Program-made: the position numbers and the translations under genes
Part shown: in pieces, positions 41,194 through 50,554 of the stretch
Layout: each line of letters starts with the position of its first letter
Numbering within the stretch: the stretch's first letter is position 1
Assembly (NCBI GenBank): GCA_900079765.1
Contig: LT599017.1
Span: forward strand, 1,705,766-1,769,765
Direction: 5' to 3'
Source of the DNA: an uncultured Eubacteriales bacterium
Lineage (GTDB): Bacteria > Bacillota > Clostridia > Oscillospirales > Oscillospiraceae
DNA: 64,000 nucleotides
The notes under the pieces: model-generated
Database searches by the model: none
Seen by the model: only the letters and a program-made list of their open reading frames with translations
What the model was told of the DNA's origin: nothing

Positions 41194-42492
41194 ATGAAAA
41201 AGAGCCTATGGAAACGCGCAACTACCCTTGTCCTTGCCGGTGCTCTGGCGCTGACCGGACTGTCCGGCTGCGGCAGTACGGCCCCGTCCGGCTCCGCCGT
41301 GCCGTCCGGCTCCAGCTCCGCTGCTCCCCAGGAGAGCTCCGCCGCCCCCGCAAAGCAGTACGTCATCGGCATCGCTGAGGCCCAGGCCAACGACGAGGTG
41401 ACCACCCGCCGCGCCTATCTGGAGGACTTCATCGCGCCTACCTACAACGTGAAGTTCATTTTCTCCGAGGTGCTGAAGGACGATGCCGCCACCAAGGCGT
41501 TCATCGAAAACTGCGCCGATTCCGGTGCGGACGCCATCATCGACTTCAAGTCCATGTCCGGTCAGATGGCCCAGATATGCGCCGACAACGATATGGTATA
41601 TACCATAAGCGGCAACTATGTGGCCCACCCTGAGTTCCTGGAGAACGACTATCCCAACTTTGCCGGCGCCGTGGGCTCTAATAACGCTGAGCTGGGCGCC
41701 CTGTTTGCCGGCTGGCTGCGGGCAAGCGGCAGCGCCGACGGCAGTGAGGGTTTCCTGATCGCGACGGGTATTGCCTCCTCCGGCAACCAGCAGCACATTG
41801 AGATCACCCAGGCCATCCTGAACGGCCTTGCCGAGCAGTACGGACTGACCTACGAGGAGAGCGTGGACGCGCTGGCCGTCGTGTCCGAGACCACCAACGT
41901 TGCGAACAACAAGGGGCTGACCATCACCCTGTACCCCGGCTCTCCCAACAAGGAGACCTGGCTGCCCGGCATCTCCTCCCTGATCCAGAGCGGCAACTAC
42001 GGCGTGTTCCTCAGCGCGGGGCAGACCTATAACCAGTCCGCCACCGTGGTCAATGAGGTGGAGCAGAGCTTTGGCATGGATATCAAGGTCGCCAGCCTAG
42101 CTACCTGGGGCGATACGCTGGACACCGCGTTCAACACCAAGGACCCCAACGGAAACCCCAGCATCGACCTTGCCAACGTTAAGTCCACCTCCGTGCTGAC
42201 CGCAGCCCTGTTCGCCATTACCTATAACGCGCTGAACGGGGATGTTGACACCGCCTGCCGGAACGCCGAGGGCAAGCCCCTGTATTTCGAGTTCATCATG
42301 ATGGGCATAACCACGTCCGAGCAGCTTGCCACCATGGACGGCTGGGACGACAAAGCCAGCGGTAAGTGGGTGGCCGGCAAGGAGATGGTGGACGCCATGC
42401 TGACCACCGTACATCCCGATCTGACCGCGGAAGAGATTAATACCTATCTGGGCACACTGGACTATGAGACCATCAAGGGCCTGATGGGCTAA
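41194..42492 (+). CDS. sugar ABC transporter substrate-binding lipoprotein 1
   Basis: 432 residues. Lipoprotein signal with LSGC at residues about 23-26, then a Ser/Ala/Pro-rich tether and a periplasmic-binding-protein type 1 domain starting YVIGIAEAQANDEVTTRRAYL. It is a close paralog, same length, of the protein encoded at 55062, including a 60-nt identical stretch (41911-41970). No permease adjoins it, so it probably feeds the importer at 52.5-57.5 kb, with a different ligand preference or as a sensor. Confidence 0.88.
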   Translation: MKKSLWKRATTLVLAGALALTGLSGCGSTAPSGSAVPSGSSSAAPQESSAAPAKQYVIGIAEAQANDEVTTRRAYLEDFIAPTYNVKFIFSEVLKDDAATKAFIENCADSGADAIIDFKSMSGQMAQICADNDMVYTISGNYVAHPEFLENDYPNFAGAVGSNNAELGALFAGWLRASGSADGSEGFLIATGIASSGNQQHIEITQAILNGLAEQYGLTYEESVDALAVVSETTNVANNKGLTITLYPGSPNKETWLPGISSLIQSGNYGVFLSAGQTYNQSATVVNEVEQSFGMDIKVASLATWGDTLDTAFNTKDPNGNPSIDLANVKSTSVLTAALFAITYNALNGDVDTACRNAEGKPLYFEFIMMGITTSEQLATMDGWDDKASGKWVAGKEMVDAMLTTVHPDLTAEEINTYLGTLDYETIKGLMG

Positions 42493-42530
42493 CCTCGGCG
42501 CTCCGACCGACAGGAAAGAAAAGTTGCCTC

Positions 42531-42570
42531 AAGTCTCCGGGGAGCCTCAGTTCCCCGGGGACTTGCTTCT
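42531..42570 (+). terminator. terminator after binding protein 1
   Basis: AAGTCTCCGGGGA / TCCCCGGGGACTT stem with one wobble, then GCTTCTCATTTG. The T-run is poor, so it may be leaky. Confidence 0.6.
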
Positions 42571-42573
42571 CAT

Positions 42574-42603
42574 TTGACAAGCCCGGGGGTAAAACGGTAC
42601 ACT
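42574..42603 (+). promoter_or_regulatory. promoter of the two-component/sulfatase unit
   Basis: Perfect TTGACA (42574-42579), 18-bp spacer, TACACT (42598-42603), 42 bp before the kinase ATG. It would drive the unit that runs to 52171. Confidence 0.65.
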
Positions 42604-42645
42604 GGATATAGGAAAGTAACCAACGCCCAAAAGGGGAGGCCGCCC

Positions 42646-44400
42646 ATGAAACAGATCCGGAATATCTCGTTAAAACGCCGCGTGATGGCCATTTTCGCGG
42701 CGTTGGCCTTGCCTGCGGTGCTGGCTTTGAGTCTCAACACGGCCACGGCTATGGAAGAGGTAAAAAGCAAGCTGGCCAAGGCGGGGGAGGCCTCGCTGCG
42801 TCTGTTCGCCGTATCACTGGAGACTCAGATGAACGCTGCTGAGACCTATATGGTGGACCTGGCTTTGCACAGCGAAAACCTGCGCCGCCTTGGCGGGGAG
42901 ACGGGACGGACTCAGGCGTATCTGGACGGCTATGAGGTGAGCCAGAGCTTTTCCGCCATCCTGACGGCCAACAAGGCCCTGATGGGCGTGATGCTGTACA
43001 GCGTGCCGAACGACCTCTTCATGGCGCAGTACGGTACGGTGGCCGGCGGCGGGCCGGAGCAGAGAACCCAGGCAATGCAAGCCATGCAGGAGGAGCTGAC
43101 GGAGCTTGCCAGCGTTGGCCCCCTGGATGCGAAGGAGTGGTTTGCCAAGGAGGTGGGCGGGCGCACCTACTGGCTGCGCGTGGTGCGCTACCACTCGGTC
43201 TACCTCGCCAGCGCCATCGACCTGGGCCTGCTGCTGGACAAGGCTGCCGGGCAGTACGATTTCGACGGTCTGCTGGCATTTCTGGATGAGGAGGGGAACA
43301 CGCTGATCGGCGGCGTTGGCGTGACGGCGGGACAGATAGCCTGGAACCAGGAGGGGTATGGAACCGCCAACAGCGACGGCCGCTCGTACCTGAGCGTAAA
43401 GAGCGCGGCGGACCGGCTGAGCCTTTTATACCTCATGCCGTTTCAGGGCGTTCAGGGAGCCATGCGCCCTCTGGAGCTGGTGCTGGTACTGTGTACGGCA
43501 CTGATGCTGGTGGCCATCCCCGTAATGTGGGTATACGTGCGCCGCACGGTGTTCCAGCCGCTGGATTCCCTGGTGGATACGATGGAGAAAATCGGTCGGG
43601 GCGAGCTGACGGCCCGGCCCAGCGCCGCATATAAAAACAGGGAATTTAAGCAGGTAAACGACACATTCAACGGCATGATCAACCAGATTACTGACCTAAA
43701 GATAGACAGCTACGAGCGGCAGCTCGCGGCCGAGCGCAGCGAGATGACGGCGCTGAAGATGCAGATCCGCCCACATTTTGTCCTCAACTGCCTGAAGAAC
43801 GTATATGCGCTGGCAGAGACGGGCCGTACCGGTGAGATACAGAAGCTGATCCTGCTCCTCTCCCGGCATTTGCGCTACATTCTCTCGTATTCGGAGGACA
43901 CCGTGCCGCTGGAGAGGGAGCTTGAGCTGTGTCAAAACTATATTGAACTGAGCGGCGTGGGCCAGACGCACCCAGCCTGCTGCTCCATCGAGCTGGACGA
44001 GCGGCTCGGGGAGCTGCCCGTGCCTCCGGTCTCACTGCTGACGTTGGTGGAGAACAGCTTAAAGCACGGGGTCTGGGAGGGCAGGGCGCTGCACATCGTT
44101 ATCACAGCCCGGCAGCTTGAAATGGAGGATGGCGCACTTGCCAACATCACGGTGGCTGACAATGGCCCGGGCTTTACACCCTCACAGCTGGAAGAGCTGA
44201 ACCGGGCTGCCCCTCGGGAGGAGAGCGGCCGGCATGTGGGCCTTGCCAACGTGCTGCGCCGGTTGAAGCTGCTGTATGGCAGCGGACTGGCTGTGGCGTT
44301 CGCCAACGGCAGGGACGGGGGAGCGCGCGTGGAACTGTTCCTCCTGCAGGAGAAAAAGGAAAAGGAGAGCTCCGAGCATGAAATTGCTGATCGTGGATGA
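42646..44400 (+). CDS. YesM/LytS-type sensor histidine kinase
   Basis: 584 residues. First membrane helix about 13-35, an outer sensor domain about 36-275, second helix about 277-298, a HAMP linker (300-350), then a His_kinase/HATPase pair. The phosphoacceptor is His377 in QIRPHFVLNCLKN, with the N-box VENSLKHG (468-475) and G-box DNGPGF (505-510). GGGGAGG precedes ATG 42646. Its 3' end overlaps the response-regulator start by 23 bp. It probably senses a sugar, possibly through the DUF3502 binding protein encoded two genes on. Confidence 0.92.
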   Translation: MKQIRNISLKRRVMAIFAALALPAVLALSLNTATAMEEVKSKLAKAGEASLRLFAVSLETQMNAAETYMVDLALHSENLRRLGGETGRTQAYLDGYEVSQSFSAILTANKALMGVMLYSVPNDLFMAQYGTVAGGGPEQRTQAMQAMQEELTELASVGPLDAKEWFAKEVGGRTYWLRVVRYHSVYLASAIDLGLLLDKAAGQYDFDGLLAFLDEEGNTLIGGVGVTAGQIAWNQEGYGTANSDGRSYLSVKSAADRLSLLYLMPFQGVQGAMRPLELVLVLCTALMLVAIPVMWVYVRRTVFQPLDSLVDTMEKIGRGELTARPSAAYKNREFKQVNDTFNGMINQITDLKIDSYERQLAAERSEMTALKMQIRPHFVLNCLKNVYALAETGRTGEIQKLILLLSRHLRYILSYSEDTVPLERELELCQNYIELSGVGQTHPACCSIELDERLGELPVPPVSLLTLVENSLKHGVWEGRALHIVITARQLEMEDGALANITVADNGPGFTPSQLEELNRAAPREESGRHVGLANVLRRLKLLYGSGLAVAFANGRDGGARVELFLLQEKKEKESSEHEIADRG

Positions 44401-45958
44401 CCAGATGAGCGTGGTGGACGGCCTGAAACGAGGCGTCAATTGGAAGGCCATGGGTTTTTCCGCCGTGGATACCGCCTACAACGCCGTGGACGCCAAGGCC
44501 AGTTTGCGCAGGCAGGTGGCGGACGTGATGCTGTGCGATATCGAAATGCCCATGGAGAGCGGCCTGGAGCTGCTGCAGTGGATGCGCGAACAGGGAATGC
44601 AGACCCGGTGCATCTTCCTGACGGCCCACGCGAAGTTTGATTACGCACAGGAGGCCTTGCGCCTTGGCGGTTTCAGCTACATCGTCCAGCCCGCGCCCTA
44701 CTCCGAGATCGGGCAGGCGGTGGCAAAGGCCGTCGAGGATGTGGAGAGCGGCCGGGAGCAGGCCGAGCTGCAGCAGATGGGCAAGGCCTTCCACCAGCAG
44801 GAGCCCGCCATTGTGGCAAACGTGCTGCGTGGCTTTTTGCGGCGCCAGCCCAACGGGCGCGACATGTCCACCCTGGAAAAAATGGGCATCATGCCGCTGC
44901 GCGGCAAGGTGGGCTATCTCGTAATGATCCAGCCCCTGCGCTGGGAGCTGGATATGCCCTGGGACGGGTCATTGCTGGGGGTGGCGCTGGGCAACATCTC
45001 CAGTGAGACGTTTGAGCCCCACTCGGAGCTCTCGGTAGTGGCTTATATGCTGCGGGAGGAGTGCCTCGCCATGGTGCTGCAGAACACCGAGGGAGAGGAG
45101 ATGCCGCTGGAGGGCGTGGTGCGCCAGCTTGTGTTTTTGGAGAGCGTGTTTGAGCAGTACATCCAGTGTACCGTAGCCTGTTATCTGGACGGCCCCGTGC
45201 CGGTGAGCAGTATGCCTGAGCGGTGGGAAAAGCTGGTTGCCATGCGGGACGAGAACGTGGCCCTGCGCCCAGGCGTATTCCAGCTGGAGGAGAAACCCAG
45301 AGTACCCCACACGTTCCGCGTACCCCAGATACGCAACTGGTACAGCCTGCTGAGGGAGGGCTATACAGAGGCCATGGAAAAAGAGGGGGGTGCGCTCCTG
45401 GACAAGCTGCTGGAAAATGGGCAGCTCGACAGTTCCACGCTGAGGGCTTTTTACCAGGATTTTTTACAGATGGTGTACCACGCCATAGAGGGCAGCGAGG
45501 ACAAGATGCACCAGATGTTCCATGAGCCGGAGGATTTGGAGCTGTACCGTAACGCGATGAAGTCGGTGGACAACATGAAACGGCTGCTGCACCACGTGGC
45601 CGTCCACTTCTCAGCTCCGGCTCCCGCCGACGACCAGAAGACCGTGGTGGAGAAGGTGCGGCGCTACATCGGAGAGCATTTGGACAGTGAGCTCCGCCGG
45701 GACGAGCTGGCTGAGTACGTCCACCTGAACCCCGACTATCTCACCCGTATCTTCAAGAAGGAGACCGGCTATTCCATCAAAGAGTACGTTATCCTGCAGA
45801 AGATGGAGGAGGCCAAGGCTCTGCTGCGCACCACGTTGCTGCCCATCAGCTTTATCGCGGCCAAGGTGGGCTACTGCAACTTTTCCCACTTCTCCTATAC
45901 CTACAAAAAGGTGCTGGGCGTGACCCCGCAGGAGGAGCGCCAGGGGGGCGGCGCATGA
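44378..45958 (+). CDS. YesN/AraC-type response regulator
   Basis: 526 residues. Receiver domain 1-120 with acidic Asp7/Asp8, phosphoacceptor Asp54 in CDIEMP, and a conserved Thr82. The usual Lys of the KP motif is replaced by Gln104 (IVQPAPYS). A long middle domain follows, and the C-terminal AraC domain (about 422-520) has LRRDELAEYVHLNPDYLTRIFKK and IAAKVGYCNFSHFSYTYKK. It should activate the neighbouring sulfatase and glycosidase genes. The stop overlaps a tiny ORF at ATGA. Confidence 0.9.
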   Translation: MKLLIVDDQMSVVDGLKRGVNWKAMGFSAVDTAYNAVDAKASLRRQVADVMLCDIEMPMESGLELLQWMREQGMQTRCIFLTAHAKFDYAQEALRLGGFSYIVQPAPYSEIGQAVAKAVEDVESGREQAELQQMGKAFHQQEPAIVANVLRGFLRRQPNGRDMSTLEKMGIMPLRGKVGYLVMIQPLRWELDMPWDGSLLGVALGNISSETFEPHSELSVVAYMLREECLAMVLQNTEGEEMPLEGVVRQLVFLESVFEQYIQCTVACYLDGPVPVSSMPERWEKLVAMRDENVALRPGVFQLEEKPRVPHTFRVPQIRNWYSLLREGYTEAMEKEGGALLDKLLENGQLDSSTLRAFYQDFLQMVYHAIEGSEDKMHQMFHEPEDLELYRNAMKSVDNMKRLLHHVAVHFSAPAPADDQKTVVEKVRRYIGEHLDSELRRDELAEYVHLNPDYLTRIFKKETGYSIKEYVILQKMEEAKALLRTTLLPISFIAAKVGYCNFSHFSYTYKKVLGVTPQEERQGGGA

Positions 45959-46026
45959 AGAAGGTCTGGATTCTAATAATAAAGACCGGTTTTCTGGTAG
46001 TGGACGCGGAGGAGGGAGACGTATAA
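45955..46026 (+). CDS. possible 23-residue hydrophobic peptide, coupled at both ends
   Basis: The ATG overlaps the response-regulator stop (ATGA) and the TAA overlaps the ATG of the binding-protein gene (TAATG). The peptide starts MKKVWILIIKTGFLVVDA and ends acidic, like a very short membrane or leader peptide. GGGGGG lies upstream. It may only be a coupling device that carries ribosomes to the next gene; the GGAGGAGGGAG site of that gene is inside it. Confidence 0.35.
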   Translation: MKKVWILIIKTGFLVVDAEEGDV

Positions 46027-47486
46027 TGGTATCATCGGCAAGGAAACTAATCCGTGGTCTTGCCCTGGGGATGGCGGCGCTGTATCTGGCAGCTCTGGCG
46101 GGCTGCTCGCGGGAGACGGAAGGGCCGCTTGAAACGGGGGAACCGGCGGTAAAGCTGCGCATCCTGTCCGTTGGCTCCTCCGGCGAGGAGGCCTGCCAGC
46201 GCATCGGAAAGGCTCTCAGTGAGCTTACGCAGCGCGAGCTGGGGTTTTCGGTAGAGCTGCAGCAGGCGTCCATGGCCAAATACGACAGTGAACTCTCCCA
46301 ACAGATGCTGCTGGGGCAGGCACCGGATCTGTTCTGCTACATCGCCCCTGAAGATCTGCAAAATTATATAGACGAGGGCGATGTTTTCCCGCTGGACAGC
46401 CATCTGAAGGATTTCTTCTACCTGACCCGAAACGTGCCCTCCGAGGTGTGGTCCTGCGTGCGGGTGGACAACCAGACCTATGCCGTACCCGCCAACAACA
46501 GCGTGAACTACAGCCTGGGTTTTCTGGCTCGGGCCGACATTGTGGAGGAGCTGGGTATCGACCCCAGCCAGGTAACGACCTGGGACGGGCTGCACGATGT
46601 GCTGCTGCGGGTGAAAGCCGCCTATCCGGACATGGTGCCGGTGGTGCCGCACTTCGGGCAGACCCATCAAACGCTTGGGCAGGACCCGCTGGGCAACGAC
46701 CTGGGCGTGCTGCTGGACAACAAGGGGACCGTGGTTGAGAACCTGTATGCCAGTGAGCAGTACGCCGAGATGTGCGCACGGATGCACCAGTGGTACGAAG
46801 AGGGGCTTATCCTAAAGGATGCGTCCATGACTGGCGAGGCGGCGTCGCGCATGGTGAAGCTCTATAACGGTTTTGGTTTTTTTATTCGTCTCAGCGACAA
46901 CAATATCGTGAGCAACACCCGCTCCGTGGGGCAGGAGATGGTGGCCTTTGAGCTCGGGGGTCCCATCGCCAACAGCTCCTCGGTGAATCTGGGGTGGTGC
47001 GTGTCCCCCACGAGCCAGTACAAGCAGCAGGCAATGCAGCTGCTGGAACTGCTGTATACGAACCAGGAGGCCGCCGACCTGTGCATTTATGGGCAGGAGG
47101 GTGTGGACTATACCCGCATCGACGCGGACACGGTGACCAATATCGACACGCCCCCCCAGGACGAGTGGAGCACCATCCACTGGGGCTGGCCCAATCGGCA
47201 GGTAGCCAGCGTATGGCGGCTGCCTGATAAGGAGACGCCTAAGCTGGCACTCAAAGGCGCGCAGCGTTCGCCCGCGATGGGGTTTGTATTCAACTCCGCG
47301 CCCGTGCAGTCGGAGGTGGACCGCTGCAAGGCGGTAGCGGATAAATACCATAACGTACTGATGAGCGGCTATCTGGACCCGGCTGATGCGCTACCGCGCT
47401 TTCTGACCGAGCTGGAGGAGGCCGGCATTGAGACGGTCATAGCGGAGAAACAGAGACAGCTGAACGACTGGCTGGCGGCACGATGA
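46026..47486 (+). CDS. DUF3502-type ABC substrate-binding lipoprotein, orphan, likely sensory
   Basis: 486 residues. Lipoprotein signal with LAGC at about 24-27, then a periplasmic-binding type 2 (solute-binding family 1) fold: LRILSVGSSGEEACQ, QQMLLGQAPDLFCYI, and YAVPANNSVNYSLGFLARADIVEELG. The C-terminal about 130 residues, with AMGFVFNSAPVQSEV and IETVIAEKQRQLNDWLA, match the DUF3502 region of LipO-like proteins. There is no permease of this class nearby; it sits directly after the kinase/regulator pair, so a role as ligand presenter to the kinase is inferred. Confidence 0.85.
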   Translation: MVSSARKLIRGLALGMAALYLAALAGCSRETEGPLETGEPAVKLRILSVGSSGEEACQRIGKALSELTQRELGFSVELQQASMAKYDSELSQQMLLGQAPDLFCYIAPEDLQNYIDEGDVFPLDSHLKDFFYLTRNVPSEVWSCVRVDNQTYAVPANNSVNYSLGFLARADIVEELGIDPSQVTTWDGLHDVLLRVKAAYPDMVPVVPHFGQTHQTLGQDPLGNDLGVLLDNKGTVVENLYASEQYAEMCARMHQWYEEGLILKDASMTGEAASRMVKLYNGFGFFIRLSDNNIVSNTRSVGQEMVAFELGGPIANSSSVNLGWCVSPTSQYKQQAMQLLELLYTNQEAADLCIYGQEGVDYTRIDADTVTNIDTPPQDEWSTIHWGWPNRQVASVWRLPDKETPKLALKGAQRSPAMGFVFNSAPVQSEVDRCKAVADKYHNVLMSGYLDPADALPRFLTELEEAGIETVIAEKQRQLNDWLAAR

Positions 47487-47543
47487 ATGCGCCCTGCGCC
47501 GCTGTGAATTAAAAAAGTGACGTGCAGGAAAGGAGCAGTCTGC

Positions 47544-48965
47544 GTGAAACACACAGCGGTCAATCCCTATCTTCCCCTATATGAGTACGTGCCCGACGGC
47601 GAGCCCCGGGTATTTGATGGGCGGCTGTACATCTATGGCTCTCACGACACTGCGGGCGGGGATTTCTTTTGCCTGGAGGATTATGTCGCCTGGTCGGCGC
47701 CCGAGGACGACCTGGGTGACTGGCGCTATGAGGGCGTCATCTACCGCAGGGACCAGGATCCCTCCAACCCGGACGGTGCGCTGGAGCTGTTTGCCCCCGA
47801 TGTGGTACGGGGACCGGACGGACGCTATTATCTGTACTACTGCCTGCGTATGCTGCGGGAGTTCGGCGTGGCCGTGAGTGATTCACCCGCCGGGCCGTTT
47901 GAGTTCTATGGACACGTGCGCCGCCCGGACGGCACGCTGCTTGCGGAGTACATGCCCTACGACCCCTCCGTCCTGGTGGAGGAGGACGGCAGCGTATACC
48001 TCTACTACGGTTTTTCCTCCGAGATGCTCGCCCGGAAGTTCGACACGGAGGTGAGCCCCGGCGCGCTGGTGGTGCTGCTGGAGCGGGATATGCTGACAGT
48101 CAGGACCGAGCCGAAGCTGTGTATCCCCCGGGACGCGCTGGCGGCGGGCACCTCCTTCGAGGGCCACGGCTATTTTGAGGCCCCCTCCATGCGCAAGATC
48201 GGCGGGCTCTACTATCTGGTGTACTCCAGCCAGTGGTGCCGCGAGCTGTGCTATGCGCACAGCACAAGACCGGATGAGGGCTTTGCGTACGGCGGGGTGA
48301 TCGTGGATAATGCCGACATGGGGATGCACGGCCGCACAAAGCCCGCTTACATACCGGGGAACAACCACGGAGGGGTGATTTTGGCGGGTGGAGAAGCCTA
48401 TATCTTCTACCATCGCCACACACACGGCACGTCGTTCTCCCGCCAGGGCTGCGCCGAGCGGGTCCAAATCCTGAGCGACGGGAGCATCCCGCAGGTGGAG
48501 CTCACCTCCTGCGGTCTGAACGGTGGGCCGCTGCCCGCCCGGGGGAGTTGGCCCGCGGCGATTGCCTGCCATCTGACGGGTCTGGAGCCAGAAAAACTGT
48601 TGGATTTTCGCAACGTTGACCCGGGGACCATTCCCCACATCCGGGAGACCAGGGGCGGGGCTGAAAAGGAGCAGTTCATCACAAATATGGCGGACGGCTC
48701 CGTTGCGGGCTATAAGTATTTCAAGGCGGAGAGCGCCGTGGCGCTCACGCTGCGCCTGCGGGGCCGCGCGGAGGGAATATTGAGCCTGCATCTGGATGGG
48801 CCGGACGGGCCGGTCCTGGAGGAGACGAAGCTGAAGCTGGCGACAGGGGAGTGGCAGACGGTCGCGCTGCCGGGGGCCTTCTCCGGCACGCACAGCCTAT
48901 ATGTATGCTTTCGCGGCGTGGGGAGCTTTGACTTCCTGAGCTTTGCGTTCCGGGAGGCGCGGTAG
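47544..48965 (+). CDS. glycoside hydrolase family 43 protein with C-terminal beta-sandwich
   Basis: 473 residues from a GTG with AAAGGAG eight bases upstream. Five-bladed-propeller catalytic domain (about 1-320): base Asp18 in YEYVPDGEPRVF, pKa-setting Asp140 in MPYDPSV, and general acid Glu212 in GYFEAPSM. A CBM6-like or similar beta domain occupies about 335-473. GH43 enzymes remove arabinofuranose, xylose or galactose residues. No signal peptide, so it works on imported saccharide. It is 57 bp after the binding-protein gene and 52 bp before sulfatase 2. Confidence 0.85.
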   Translation: MKHTAVNPYLPLYEYVPDGEPRVFDGRLYIYGSHDTAGGDFFCLEDYVAWSAPEDDLGDWRYEGVIYRRDQDPSNPDGALELFAPDVVRGPDGRYYLYYCLRMLREFGVAVSDSPAGPFEFYGHVRRPDGTLLAEYMPYDPSVLVEEDGSVYLYYGFSSEMLARKFDTEVSPGALVVLLERDMLTVRTEPKLCIPRDALAAGTSFEGHGYFEAPSMRKIGGLYYLVYSSQWCRELCYAHSTRPDEGFAYGGVIVDNADMGMHGRTKPAYIPGNNHGGVILAGGEAYIFYHRHTHGTSFSRQGCAERVQILSDGSIPQVELTSCGLNGGPLPARGSWPAAIACHLTGLEPEKLLDFRNVDPGTIPHIRETRGGAEKEQFITNMADGSVAGYKYFKAESAVALTLRLRGRAEGILSLHLDGPDGPVLEETKLKLATGEWQTVALPGAFSGTHSLYVCFRGVGSFDFLSFAFREAR

Positions 48966-49017
48966 GCCCCTCAAAAAATAACCGGCCCGCAAGGGTTTGA
49001 CAGAAGGAGAGTTTCTG

Positions 49018-50535
49018 ATGCGGATTCTTTATGTGGACATCGACACCCTGCGCCCGGACCACCTGGGCTGTTATGGGTATCCCCGCAATACCAGCCCCAA
49101 CATTGACGCCATTGCCGGCGAGGCAGTGCGCTTTACCGACTATTACTGCTCCGACGCACCCTGCCTGCCCAGCCGCGCCGCCTTGATGACGGGGCGTTTC
49201 GGCATTCATACGGGCTGTGTGGGCCACGGCGGCGTGAACGCCGAGATGCGCTGGGAGGGACGCGACCGCGGCATGGCCGATTTCAACGGCCGCTATAATT
49301 TGCCCGCCGTAATGCGCCGGGCCGGTATGAAGACGGCGACCATCAGCAGTTTCCCCGACCGCCACGCCGCATGGTGGTTCAACGGCGGCTTTGACGAGTG
49401 CTACAACGTGGGTATGCGGGGGCTGGAGCCGGCCCACGAGGTGGTGCCCATCGCCCTGGACTGGCTGGAGCGGAAGAAGGAGACAGAGGACTGGTTCCTC
49501 CACGTGCACGTGTGGGACCCGCATATCCCCTACCGCACCCCCGAGGTGTACGGCAAGCCCTTTGAGAACGTGCCCCTGCCCGACCCATGGATGACGCAGG
49601 AGATCCTGGACGAGCACCGGCGCACAAAGCCCGGCGGGCACTGCGCCTGTGAGGTTACGGGGTACGACAGTGTGCCCAACCCCGCAACGCCGCGCCAGCC
49701 GGTGGAGATCAAGGATTTGGACGATTTCAGGCGCATGGTCGACGAGTACGATACCGGCATCTGGTACGCCGACCAGCAGCTCGGTCAGGTGTTCGACAAG
49801 CTGAAGGAGCAGGGCATTTATGACGACACCGTCATCATCATCAGCTCCGACCACGGCGAGGACCTTGGTGAGCTGGGCAGCTACTGCGAGCACGGCGAAG
49901 CCGACTATATCACCACCCATATCCCCATGATCATCAAGTGGCCCGGCTGCGCCAAGGGCGCTGAGTCCCGCGGGTTCCACTACAATCTGGATCTGCTGCC
50001 CACGATGATTGACCTGCTGGGCGGGGTGCCCGAGTTCACCTGCAATCCGGTGGTGGGCAAAAAGAACCCTGTGGTGTACGATGGGAAGAGCTTTGCCGAC
50101 TGCGTGCGCACAGGCGCCGACGGCGGTCGCGACCACCTGGTGGTGAGCCAGTGTGCCCACGTGTGCCAGCGCAGCGTGCGGTTTGGTGACTGGATGTACA
50201 TCCGTACCTATCACGACGGCTACCACCTCATTGAGGATGAGGAGCTGTTCAACGTGAGGGAGGATCCCCATGAGAAACGCAACGTGGCGGAGGATCACCC
50301 TGAGGTGTGCTGGCACGCGGCCTGGTATCTGGAGCGCTGGGTAGCCGACAATATGCTGAGCAACATCTACAATTCCCACGAGGACCCGCTGTGGAACGTC
50401 ATCGCCGAGGGCGGCCCCTTTCACTGCCGGGGCTATCTGCACGACTACTGTGAGCGCCTGGAGCAGACTGGACGGGCCGACTGCGCGAAGGAGCTGCGCC
50501 GCCGCCACGCGGAGGAGTTAAAGGAACGCCGTTAA
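49018..50535 (+). CDS. cytosolic type I sulfatase 2 (Cys type)
   Basis: 505 residues. It starts directly with MRILYVDIDTLRPDHLGCYGY (first metal Asp). Formylglycine motif Cys49-Leu-Pro-Ser-Arg53 followed by AALMTG. Second metal site SSDHGED (Asp278-His279). The C-terminus has the EDPHEKRNV pattern common in sulfatases. ATG 49018 has AAGGAGAG upstream; an in-frame upstream ATG is disfavoured. No signal peptide. The DTLRPDHLG opening resembles the group of sulfatases of heparan and mucin breakdown, but specificity cannot be assigned. Confidence 0.92.
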   Translation: MRILYVDIDTLRPDHLGCYGYPRNTSPNIDAIAGEAVRFTDYYCSDAPCLPSRAALMTGRFGIHTGCVGHGGVNAEMRWEGRDRGMADFNGRYNLPAVMRRAGMKTATISSFPDRHAAWWFNGGFDECYNVGMRGLEPAHEVVPIALDWLERKKETEDWFLHVHVWDPHIPYRTPEVYGKPFENVPLPDPWMTQEILDEHRRTKPGGHCACEVTGYDSVPNPATPRQPVEIKDLDDFRRMVDEYDTGIWYADQQLGQVFDKLKEQGIYDDTVIIISSDHGEDLGELGSYCEHGEADYITTHIPMIIKWPGCAKGAESRGFHYNLDLLPTMIDLLGGVPEFTCNPVVGKKNPVVYDGKSFADCVRTGADGGRDHLVVSQCAHVCQRSVRFGDWMYIRTYHDGYHLIEDEELFNVREDPHEKRNVAEDHPEVCWHAAWYLERWVADNMLSNIYNSHEDPLWNVIAEGGPFHCRGYLHDYCERLEQTGRADCAKELRRRHAEELKERR

Positions 50536-50554
50536 GCTGGAAAGGAGACTACTG

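Noticed and set aside
48745-50508. A 587-codon minus-strand frame opposite GH43 and sulfatase 2
   Set aside because: Same reason: antisense of real genes with third-position G/C bias, no recognisable domain, no ribosome site.
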